Source of the DNA: Pseudomonadota bacterium
GTDB taxonomy: Bacteria; Pseudomonadota; Alphaproteobacteria; Rhizobiales; Beijerinckiaceae
DNA length: 15,195 nt
Direction of reading: 5' to 3'
Assembly: GCA_023426505.1 (NCBI GenBank)
Contig: JAFAAP010000009.1
Location: 1 to 15,195, forward strand
The notes under the pieces are model-generated. The model saw nothing but the letters and a program-made list of their open reading frames with translations, was not told the origin of the DNA and made no database searches. The position numbers and the translations under genes are program-made. Shown one piece after another: positions 7,504 to 13,586 of this stretch. Each line of letters begins with the position of its first letter. The first letter of the stretch is position 1.

Positions 7504-7949
7504 GATTGTCCCCTGACGTTGTGGGTTGTGGCTGCGTGCATGTCCCCGATCCTCGGCTGGAATCAGACCGGGGCTAAGCCGTCAACGCCGTGGAACGACG
7601 CTCGTTTCAGCTTCGCCGTCACAAACCAGTAGATCGCCGGCACAGCATGTTTGCCGCGCATGGCTGGAGGCAGGATACCAACTCTAATTGTTACGATATA
7701 ACTAACGTTACCGTGGTTAGAGATCTCTCGTTCCATAGGCGCAACAATCACTCGGCGTGTAGTCTGTCATACAGTGTCATTCGCACGGCACGAGATGCAT
7801 GCAGCAAAACATGCACGTGAAGCGTGTCCTTTTCGCAATTCGGGGTAAGGCCTCATTAAGCCCTCAACAGCATAGTGCCGCGTCCCTGAATATATTCGTG
7901 CCGTCACCACGGTCACGATCCGGCCCTGCGAGGGGCGAGAAGAAGAACA
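7504..7949. promoter_or_regulatory. Gene-free divergent region with an operator-like half-site cluster
   Basis: These 446 bases carry the control regions of the catalase (leftward) and the chemotaxis receptor (rightward) and are visibly more AT-rich than the flanks. Between 7690 and 7719 there are five GTTA/TAAC elements (7690, 7699, 7703, 7707, 7716), including the palindrome TAACGTTA (7703-7710), next to the 10-base palindrome AGAGATCTCT (7719-7728). On the minus strand GGAAC (7734-7730), a 16-base gap and CGGT (7713-7710) approximate an EcfG promoter with one mismatch. Another inverted repeat, TGCATG-N8-CATGCA, lies at 7796-7815. I see no supported coding sequence. Confidence 0.45.
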
Positions 7950-9638
7950 ATGCTGTCTCTGCGAAAACTCTCCATTAAGGCAAAGCTGATCGGCGCCTTC
8001 TCGGCGTTGATGATCCTTACCCTGGCGACGGGCCTTCTCGGGCTCAACGGCCTGCGCACGATGAACAACCTCTTGGTCGACATCAACGGAAGCGCGCTGC
8101 CGGGCGTGCGCTGGTCGAGCACTCTGAACACCCTGGCATCCGAACTCCGGGGCTCGCTGCTGCGCAACGTGCTTGCCACCGACGAGGATGTAGTGATCGA
8201 GACGGAAGGCAACATCCAGACCCGTCTGAAGGACCTCCGGGAGGCCCGTGCGGCCTATGAGGCTCTGATTTCGACGGACGAGGAGCGGGTGCTCTTTGAT
8301 GAGTTCAGCAAGGCCTGGGCTGTCTACGAGCGCGAGGCGAACGTTGTGCTCGATCACTCGCGTCGCAGCGAGACCTCGCAGGCCCGTGACCATTTCAACA
8401 GCACGGCAATCCAGCCCTTGCGCAAGGCGCAGCAGGTTCTCGGCATGCTCGTCGATCTCAACCAACAGAAAGCCGACGAGGCAGCCGCCAAGGCACAGGC
8501 CGAGTATCGGCAGACCCTGATCTTCGTCGTCACATCGCTGGGCATCGCAGCCCTGTTCGTGGCGCTGCTCGCCTTCCTGATCATCCGTTCCGTGTCCAGC
8601 GGCATCGCGTCCGTCGTGGCGCCGATGCGCGCGCTTGCGTCCGGCGATCTTGCCGCCCATGTGCCCCACCGCGGCGAGCGGAACGAGATTGGCGCGATCG
8701 CGGACGCGGTTCAGGTGTTCAAGCAGGCGCTCATCGCCAGGCGCGACGCCGACGAGGCCGCAGCCCTCGAGGCCGACGCCAAGATGCGCCGCGCGCAGGT
8801 TCTCGATGAGCTCACCAAGCGCTTCGAGGCCAACGTGTCTGCCCTGACCCAGGGCCTCTCGGCCGCGGCCACCGAGATGGAGGCCACCGCACAGGGCATG
8901 ACGGCGATCGCCGACCAGACCACGCGTCAATCCATCAATGTCGCGTCCGCGGCCGAGCAGACCTCCTCCAATGTGCAGACGGTGGCAGCCGCGACGGAGG
9001 AACTGTCGATCTCCATCCGCGAGATTGCCACTCAGGTGATGCAGTCGTCGCAGGTCGCCGACCGCGCTGTGCACGGTGCGCAACGCACGAACCTCACGGT
9101 CCAGGCGCTCGCCGAGACCGCCGAGAAGATCGGCAATGTCGTGCAGCTCATTAACAACATCGCCGGGCAGACCAACCTGCTCGCGCTTAACGCCACCATC
9201 GAGGCGGCGCGGGCCGGAGAAGCCGGCCGCGGTTTCGCGGTCGTGGCAACTGAAGTGAAGGAGCTGGCGAGCCAGACCTCCAAGGCAACCGACGAGATCT
9301 CGGCCCAGATCGCCGGCGTGCAGCAGGCGACCCAGGAAGTCGTCGCAGCGATCCGCGAGATCGCGCAGACCATCTCCGAGATGTCGCAGATCTCCACCAC
9401 CATCGCGGCCGCGATGGAGGAGCAGGGGGCGGCCACCCAGGAGATCTCCCGCAACGTGCAGGAGGCAGCCCGCGGCACGGAAGCGGTGACGGGCAATATC
9501 GGCGTGGTTCGCCAGGGTGCCGGCGAGACGGGCAGTGCGGCCGGCCAGGTGCTTGGCGCGGCGCAAGAGCTCGCCCGCCATTCCGAGGATCTCGGCCAGG
9601 AGGTCGCGAACTTCCTCGCCGGGGTCAAAGCGGCCTAA
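7950..9638 (+). CDS. Methyl-accepting chemotaxis protein (4HB-type sensor, HAMP, signalling domain)
   Basis: A 562-residue transmembrane chemoreceptor that signals through CheW and CheA to the flagellar motor. Transmembrane helix 1 is about residues 12-33, and a mostly helical periplasmic sensor of about 155 residues follows, resembling the four-helix-bundle class. Transmembrane helix 2 is at 190-212, HAMP at about 213-267, and the long cytoplasmic coiled coil at 280-550. The hairpin tip that binds CheA/CheW is INNIAGQTNLLALNATIEAA with RAGEAGRGFAVVATEV (401-436), nearly invariant in the family. Gln/Glu-rich stretches such as AEQTSS and TEELS are typical methylation regions. The C terminus (FLAGVKAA) has no CheR-binding pentapeptide. 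GAGAAGAAG just before the ATG is a weak ribosome site. No other chemotaxis gene is adjacent, so it is an orphan receptor; the ligand cannot be predicted. Confidence 0.95.
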   Translation: MLSLRKLSIKAKLIGAFSALMILTLATGLLGLNGLRTMNNLLVDINGSALPGVRWSSTLNTLASELRGSLLRNVLATDEDVVIETEGNIQTRLKDLREARAAYEALISTDEERVLFDEFSKAWAVYEREANVVLDHSRRSETSQARDHFNSTAIQPLRKAQQVLGMLVDLNQQKADEAAAKAQAEYRQTLIFVVTSLGIAALFVALLAFLIIRSVSSGIASVVAPMRALASGDLAAHVPHRGERNEIGAIADAVQVFKQALIARRDADEAAALEADAKMRRAQVLDELTKRFEANVSALTQGLSAAATEMEATAQGMTAIADQTTRQSINVASAAEQTSSNVQTVAAATEELSISIREIATQVMQSSQVADRAVHGAQRTNLTVQALAETAEKIGNVVQLINNIAGQTNLLALNATIEAARAGEAGRGFAVVATEVKELASQTSKATDEISAQIAGVQQATQEVVAAIREIAQTISEMSQISTTIAAAMEEQGAATQEISRNVQEAARGTEAVTGNIGVVRQGAGETGSAAGQVLGAAQELARHSEDLGQEVANFLAGVKAA

Positions 9639-9669
9639 TCAACTCCCTACAGATCGATAAAGACACGGA

Positions 9670-9690
9670 GCCCGGTTGGCCAAGCCGGGC
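9670..9690. terminator. Hairpin between the convergent chemoreceptor and metalloprotease genes
   Basis: GCCCGG and CCGGGC pair around a 9-base centre that is itself self-complementary (TTGGCCAA), 31 bases after the chemoreceptor stop. Plus-strand sequence after it is GCTTTCC, a poor T-run, so it is a moderate candidate terminator. It could also serve the leftward metalloprotease gene, which ends at 9710. Confidence 0.55.
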
Positions 9691-9709
9691 GCTTTCCGTT
9701 CGGGCCTGG

Positions 9710-10837
9710 CTATTCCGTTCGGTCCGTCTGCGACACGCGCTGCCACGGCATCGATTTCGGGCGGGGAGGGCTGGCGGCCAACACCATCATCATCTCGCCG
9801 ACATTCTCGGGCGTGATCAAGCCGACGAGGCGGGAGGCGCCGTCGGTGACGCCGATTGCCGGAACCTGGCTCTCCTGCATCAGCTGCAGCGCCTTCTCGA
9901 GCGGCTGGCGCTGGTGGATGACGGGGATGTCGCCGCGCATCACCTCCATGACCGATGTGGTAGGGCCTTGATCGCGCAAGGCACGGATCATGTCATCACG
10001 GGTCAGGACGCCCCGCAGCATCCCGGCACCGTCCACGATCGGGAAATCGTGCTGGGTCGTATGGATCAGGCATTGCACGGCATCCTCGACGGTGCTGCCC
10101 GGCCGCAGGCTCTCGAACCGCGTGATCATCGCGTCCGCGGCCAGCATGCCGCGGGAGGCCTCGCGCATCTGAACCGCGTGGGCCTCGCCGGCCGCGCCGA
10201 GATAGACGAAGATCGCGATGAAGACGAGGATTGGATTGCCCATGAGGCCGAGGAGGCCCAATCCGAAGGCCAGGACTTGGCCGACCGTGGCGGCGATCTG
10301 CGTGCCGCGCTGGTAGCCGTAGCGCGAGGCGAGGAGGGCACGCAGTACCCGGCCTCCATCCATGGGGAAGGCCGGGATCATGTTGAACACCACCAGGAAC
10401 ACGTTCACCATCGCAAGACGCGCGAGCATGCTGGTCCCAGGGTTCTGCACATCCACGCTCTCGGGCGGCAGGAAGCCGCCGAGCGCGACGAACAGAACGG
10501 CGGCGATCACCACGTTCACGGCGGGGCCCGCCAGGGCGATGATCAGCTCCTGCGAGGGCTCCTCGGGGATCCTCTCGAGCCGCGCGACGCCGCCGATCGG
10601 CAGGAGCGTGATATCCGGCGTCTGCACGCCGTAGCGTCTGGCGGCGAAAACATGGCCAAACTCGTGCAGCAGCACGCACAGGAACAGCAGAATGACGAAG
10701 ATCGTGCCCTCAAGGGCGGCGCTACGCCCGCCGCTGGCATAATGCGACACGGCGATCCAGACGAGAAAGAGAAGAAAGGTGAAGTGAATGCGGACGACCG
10801 TGCCCTTCACCGTTCCTACGGGGATCGACCACCCCAT
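9710..10837 (-). CDS. Site-2-type intramembrane zinc metalloprotease with two CBS domains (M50 family)
   Basis: A 375-residue membrane protease that would cut a substrate within or near the membrane. The N-terminal half has several hydrophobic segments (about 15-33, 45-66, 100-122, 140-157 and 185-218). The zinc motif is HEFGH (58-62; His58, Glu59, His62), and the third ligand is Asp160 in MIPAFPMDGGR. The C-terminal half holds two CBS domains (about 232-292 and 297-350), which in this class probably sense adenine nucleotides. The frame stays open upstream to 11053, but GCGAGG 7 bases before the ATG at 10837 and the standard opening MGWSIPVGTVKGTVVRIHFT favour this start. It has no PDZ domain, so it is not the RseP type; it resembles the SpoIVFB-like CBS subgroup. 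The substrate is unknown. It is monocistronic, convergent with the chemoreceptor gene. Confidence 0.92.
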   Translation of the reverse strand: MGWSIPVGTVKGTVVRIHFTFLLFLVWIAVSHYASGGRSAALEGTIFVILLFLCVLLHEFGHVFAARRYGVQTPDITLLPIGGVARLERIPEEPSQELIIALAGPAVNVVIAAVLFVALGGFLPPESVDVQNPGTSMLARLAMVNVFLVVFNMIPAFPMDGGRVLRALLASRYGYQRGTQIAATVGQVLAFGLGLLGLMGNPILVFIAIFVYLGAAGEAHAVQMREASRGMLAADAMITRFESLRPGSTVEDAVQCLIHTTQHDFPIVDGAGMLRGVLTRDDMIRALRDQGPTTSVMEVMRGDIPVIHQRQPLEKALQLMQESQVPAIGVTDGASRLVGLITPENVGEMMMVLAASPPRPKSMPWQRVSQTDRTE

Positions 10838-10945
10838 GCTCAGACCTCGCCTTCTCACTGTGTCGGGAACGTTCGGCGGGCCGGAATGGATCCGGAACCG
10901 AACCTTGACCTTAATGGCCTTTAGCATGATCCCGCTGGTCGCCGA

Positions 10946-10961
10946 CTTGAGATGCCTCAAG
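10946..10961. promoter_or_regulatory. Inverted repeat upstream of the metalloprotease gene
   Basis: CTTGAG-ATGC-CTCAAG is a perfect 6-bp inverted repeat with a 4-base centre, 109 bases before the chosen metalloprotease start. Its size suits a dimeric repressor or activator. No regulator gene nearby identifies the protein. Confidence 0.3.
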
Positions 10962-11148
10962 GGCAATCTCATTTTCGGGCCAGGGACGCCCATAACGATG
11001 ATGTGATGTTGGTCGTTCGGAGAAGGTCCATGCTGCCTCCCTGCCGTCGTCACGGCAACATGGATCGCCAGAAGGAGATCTCATTTGCCATCCCAACGCG
11101 TATTCTTTAGTCGCGCGGTTGGTTTCCCATTGTGAATACCGATACGCT

Positions 11149-11162
11149 GAACCGTTCGGTTC
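11149..11162. promoter_or_regulatory. Inverted repeat just upstream of the EcfG-type promoter
   Basis: GAACCG-TT-CGGTTC is a perfect 6-bp inverted repeat that ends 18 bases before the -35 element of the promoter at 11181. It may be a site for an additional regulator; the position is suitable but nothing else supports it. Confidence 0.25.
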
Positions 11163-11180
11163 GGATTAGATCATCGATCT

Positions 11181-11205
11181 GGAACAGGCCGGTCCTCCTG
11201 GCGTT
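11181..11205 (+). promoter_or_regulatory. EcfG-type (general stress response) promoter of the YqaE-like gene
   Basis: GGAAC (11181-11185), a 16-base spacer and CGTT (11202-11205) match exactly the GGAAC-N16/17-CGTT consensus of EcfG-family sigma factors, which run the PhyR/NepR general stress response in alphaproteobacteria. The -10 element is 33 bases before the ATG at 11239, leaving a short leader. YqaE/Pmp3 proteins are stress-linked, which makes the match more credible. Confidence 0.7.
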
Positions 11206-11238
11206 CCCGCTCAGGTTAATACAACGGGCGAGCCACTC

Positions 11239-11406
11239 ATGAGCAACCTGATCCGCATCCTGCTGGCGATCCTGCTGCCGCCCGTCGGCGTCTTCTTCAC
11301 GGTCGGATTCGGCGGACAGTTCTGGCTCAACATCCTGCTGACGATCTTCGGCTACATCCCCGGCATCGTCCATGCGGTCTGGATCATCGCACGGCAGACG
11401 CGCTGA
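11239..11406 (+). CDS. YqaE/Pmp3 family small membrane protein
   Basis: A 55-residue protein with two membrane helices (about 4-22 and 29-51). The family signature is clear: LLAILLPPVGVFFTVGFGG (8-26), then QFWLNILLTIFGYIPGIVHA, ending in WIIARQTR. Members in yeast and plants (Pmp3, RCI2) affect membrane potential under salt and cold stress, and bacterial members are stress-induced; the molecular action is not settled. The start has only a poor ribosome site (GGGCGAG). The gene is single, with its own EcfG-type promoter, and ends 4 bases before the end of the convergent DUF502 gene, so the two transcripts must overlap or terminate in each other's 3' parts. It is easily missed because of its length. 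Confidence 0.93.
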   Translation: MSNLIRILLAILLPPVGVFFTVGFGGQFWLNILLTIFGYIPGIVHAVWIIARQTR

Positions 11407-11410
11407 GGGA

Positions 11411-12118
11411 TCAGGACTCCATCGTTTCGGGCTCGGGCGCGCGCTCAGGCTTATCGATGGCTTCGACATCCGTCGTCCGAGGCCCTGGCGTCATCCTCAC
11501 GCCCTTCGGAGTCATGGCGCCGCCCGACACGATGAAGGACATGGCGTCGTTCACCGTCCAGTCGAGCCAGACGAGACGGCGGGTGGGCACGATCTCTACG
11601 TAGCCGGAGGTCGGGTTCGGGGTGGTCGGAACGTAGACGGCCGCAAGTTCCTCACCGGTGTCGCTCGCGTGGAAGATCGCCGTCACGATGCCGACAGCGC
11701 GCATGTCCTGATGCGGAAAATCGATAAGCACGGCGCGCTGGCCGCCCTGCTGTCCGCCTCGCACGGAATCGATGAGGGTACGGGTGGCGCCGTAGATCGT
11801 CTTGGCGAGCGGAACCCGGTCGATGAGGCCGTCCACGAGGCGGAGGATGCGGCGCCCGATCACGGCGTTGGTCGCCGCGCCGATCAGGTAGAGGGCCGCG
11901 AGAACGATCACGATGGCGATGGCCGACTGAAACCATGCGCGGACGAGGAGGTCGGAAACGTCATCCGCATAGGGGCGGATCGCGCCTGCCAGCGCGAAGA
12001 CGAACGGCCGGCCGAGATAGATGATGTAGTCGAGGATGAACCACATCATCCAGACCGTGATCCAGAGCGGGATCACGGTCAAAAGGCCAGCGAGGATGTT
12101 GCGGCGAAGGCGTTCCAT
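11411..12118 (-). CDS. DUF502 family membrane protein
   Basis: A 235-residue protein with two membrane helices (about 8-30, with LTVIPLWITVWMMWFIL, and 65-87) and a cytoplasmic or periplasmic C-terminal part. The DUF502 hallmarks are visible: the PLWITVW segment, the central DRVPLAKTIYGATRTLID (100-117), RAVLIDFPHQDMRAVGIVT (128-146) and VYVPTTPNPTSGYVEIVP (161-178). The function of the family is not established; plant members associate with membranes. I start at the ATG at 12116-12118 (MERLRRNIL), matching the usual opening of the family; a GTG at 12161-12163 would add 15 residues. The ribosome site is unimpressive in either case (AAAGGA 13 bases before the ATG). It lies 131 bases downstream of the patatin-like gene on the same strand and may be cotranscribed. 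Confidence 0.9.
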   Translation of the reverse strand: MERLRRNILAGLLTVIPLWITVWMMWFILDYIIYLGRPFVFALAGAIRPYADDVSDLLVRAWFQSAIAIVIVLAALYLIGAATNAVIGRRILRLVDGLIDRVPLAKTIYGATRTLIDSVRGGQQGGQRAVLIDFPHQDMRAVGIVTAIFHASDTGEELAAVYVPTTPNPTSGYVEIVPTRRLVWLDWTVNDAMSFIVSGGAMTPKGVRMTPGPRTTDVEAIDKPERAPEPETMES

Positions 12119-12219
12119 TGCGGGTCTGGCGTCCTTTCTGCGCTGCGGTGCCGCGAGCGGCACCGATCAGGGGTGCTCCTCACGGGGCAGTCGGGTGATA
12201 TTGGCACAGGCCCGCAGGG

Positions 12220-12235
12220 CGGCGGAACCCCGCCG
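12220..12235. terminator. GC-rich hairpin between the patatin-like and DUF502 genes
   Basis: CGGCGG-AACC-CCGCCG forms a perfect 6-bp stem 14 bases downstream of the patatin-like stop. It lacks a T-run on the minus strand, so it may pause or protect the transcript rather than end it. Confidence 0.3.
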
Positions 12236-12249
12236 AACGGACGAGGGCC

Positions 12250-13284
12250 TCAGGCCTCCAGCAGGGCGTCCAGGTCGAGGCTCGATTGGCGGCCCAGGTG
12301 CCGCGCGTGGTCCTTCAGGAAGCCCTCCGCCGAGCGCCGGCCCTCGTCGCGCAGGTGACAGAGGAAATCCCATTCCGCATTGAGCTTCGACGAGTAACCG
12401 AGTTCGGTCATGGCGGCACTGGCGATGCGGTGGACCCGCATCTTGGCCCATAGGGCGCCCTCGCAGTTGCCCGGATTGGCCACTTGCCTGAGCAGGGCGA
12501 TCATCTTCAGCTCCTTCAGGAGGGTGGCGTTGAACGAAACCTCGTTGATGCGGTTTGCGATCTCGCGGGCGCTGCGCGGAGTGCCGAGGCGCTCGACCGG
12601 GTTCACCTGCACGAGGACGATGTCGTCGGCTCCGCATTCCTTCACGAGCGGCGCGATCGTCGGATTGCCCGAATAGCCGCCGTCCCAATACGGCTCGTCC
12701 TCAATCTCGATCGCCTGGAACAGAAACGGCAGGCAGGCGGATGCCAGCAGCACGTCCGCCGTGATCGCCTCGTTGTGGAACACGCGGCCCTGGCCCGTCT
12801 GCACATTTGTTGCGGTGACGAACAGCTTGATCGGGGCATGGGTCAGGCGGCTGAAATCCACCGTCGCCTCGAGGATGTCCCGCAGCGGGTTGTTCTCCTT
12901 CATAATGTTCAGGTCGTAGGGCGAGACCACGCGGGCCAGGATGTCATAGGCCACGAAGGCGGGGGAGTTGTCGAGGGACCAGCGTCCCAGCAGGATGTCG
13001 AGCGGCGTGCGCCGGAACGGGCTGAGAAGCGCCGCATCCGACACCCGTCGCCAGAATTGCTCGAGGGCCGCCCGCGCTCCCTCATGCCCGTCCCTCACGA
13101 AGCCGTCCACGAGAACGGCAGCGTTCATGGCGCCCGCCGAAGTCCCCGAGATGCCGTCGAAGGTGAGCCAGCTCTCCTCGAGCAGGCGATCCAGGACACC
13201 CCAGGTGAAGGCACCGTGCGCCCCGCCCCCCTGAAGCGCGAGGTCGACCGGGACAGGGCTGCGGCGCGGAGAGGATTTCGGCAT
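12250..13284 (-). CDS. Patatin-like phospholipase (lipid acyl hydrolase)
   Basis: A 344-residue serine hydrolase of the patatin family, which removes acyl chains from membrane lipids with a Ser-Asp dyad. The oxyanion-hole loop is LQGGGAHGAF (17-26), the nucleophile is Ser49 in GISGTSAGAMNA, and the catalytic Asp201 is in WDGGYSGNP. The patatin domain covers about residues 13-215; the rest is a helical C-terminal part of unknown role, ending DLDALLEA. There is no signal peptide or membrane helix, so it should be cytoplasmic or injected/attached by unknown means. The ATG at 13282-13284 has only a weak GAGAG before it. A probable 22-residue peptide gene ends 78 bases upstream on the same strand and the DUF502 gene follows, so the three may form one unit. 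The physiological lipid substrate is unknown. Confidence 0.94.
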   Translation of the reverse strand: MPKSSPRRSPVPVDLALQGGGAHGAFTWGVLDRLLEESWLTFDGISGTSAGAMNAAVLVDGFVRDGHEGARAALEQFWRRVSDAALLSPFRRTPLDILLGRWSLDNSPAFVAYDILARVVSPYDLNIMKENNPLRDILEATVDFSRLTHAPIKLFVTATNVQTGQGRVFHNEAITADVLLASACLPFLFQAIEIEDEPYWDGGYSGNPTIAPLVKECGADDIVLVQVNPVERLGTPRSAREIANRINEVSFNATLLKELKMIALLRQVANPGNCEGALWAKMRVHRIASAAMTELGYSSKLNAEWDFLCHLRDEGRRSAEGFLKDHARHLGRQSSLDLDALLEA

Positions 13285-13362
13285 CGGGGCTCTCGGTCAG
13301 GCGGTTCAATCCGGCCCAGCTTACACGCTCGGGCGATGCTCTACACCTGGTCCGAGAGCGGC

Positions 13363-13431
13363 CTAGCGGCGACGCTTCATGAGCCTCCAGGCTTGGCGAA
13401 GGATAATGAGGTTGCGGATGAGCTTGAGCAT
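13363..13431 (-). CDS. Probable small basic amphipathic peptide (22 residues)
   Basis: A very short frame of 22 codons begins at the ATG at 13429-13431 with a strong ribosome site, AGGAAGG, 5 bases before it (13443-13437), better than those of most larger genes here. The peptide opens MLKLIRNLIILRQAW, alternating Leu/Ile with Lys/Arg, and ends LMKRRR, so it would form a short positively charged, membrane-seeking helix. It lies 78 bases upstream of the patatin-like gene on the same strand, so it may be the first gene of that unit or a leader peptide. I do not recognise a named family. Support is the ribosome site, the biased composition and the location; there is no homology evidence. A chance frame is possible. 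Confidence 0.5.
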   Translation of the reverse strand: MLKLIRNLIILRQAWRLMKRRR

Positions 13432-13586
13432 GAAGTCCTTCCTATGATGTCTGCAGGGATCAACCCGGACCGGAACGTTGGGTTCACCCGTGGATGACGA
13501 CGCTTTTCGGATCCGGGCTTGCGAGCTAGCGCCCAAATCGCACCTGATGCGTTGACTTGGTTCGATCCCGCAGCAACTGGTTTCCG

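Larger units (their letters stand above)
10838..11238. other. Gene-free stretch upstream of the metalloprotease and the YqaE-like gene
   Basis: These 401 bases hold no coding sequence I can support. They contain control regions for the two divergent flanking genes: an inverted repeat at 10946-10961, a near-EcfG motif on the minus strand (CGAAC at 11019-11015, 17 bases, CGTT at 10997-10994), an inverted repeat at 11149-11162, and a perfect EcfG-type promoter at 11181-11205. Two tiny frames (11030-11110 and 11085-11135) have ribosome-site-like bases before them but no recognisable product. Confidence 0.5.

Noticed and set aside
7787..7802. Possible sigma-54 promoter upstream of the chemoreceptor (GGCACG...ATGC)
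   Set aside because: The GG and GC elements are 8 or 12 bases apart instead of the required 10.
7767..9581. 604-codon open frame on the minus strand across the chemoreceptor
   Set aside because: The plus strand encodes an unmistakable HAMP and signalling domain. The minus-strand product is His/Arg/Gly/Leu-rich with no motif, as expected for an antisense frame.
9914..10924. 336-codon plus-strand frame across the metalloprotease gene
   Set aside because: It is antisense to HEFGH and CBS motifs, and its composition (Asp/His/Glu/Arg-rich) is that of an antisense translation.
10838..11053. Upstream in-frame extension of the metalloprotease to an ATG at 11053
   Set aside because: The extra 72 residues are not seen in the family as I know it, and the ATG at 10837 has a proper ribosome site and the standard N terminus.
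11030..11135. Two tiny plus-strand frames (27 codons from 11030, and 17 codons from a TTG at 11085)
   Set aside because: Ribosome-site-like bases precede both, but spacing is poor for the first, the second needs a TTG start, and neither product has a notable composition.
12484..13497. 337-codon plus-strand frame across the patatin-like gene
   Set aside because: The minus strand has the complete GGGAHG/GTSAG/DGG set of a patatin. The plus frame has no ribosome site or motif.
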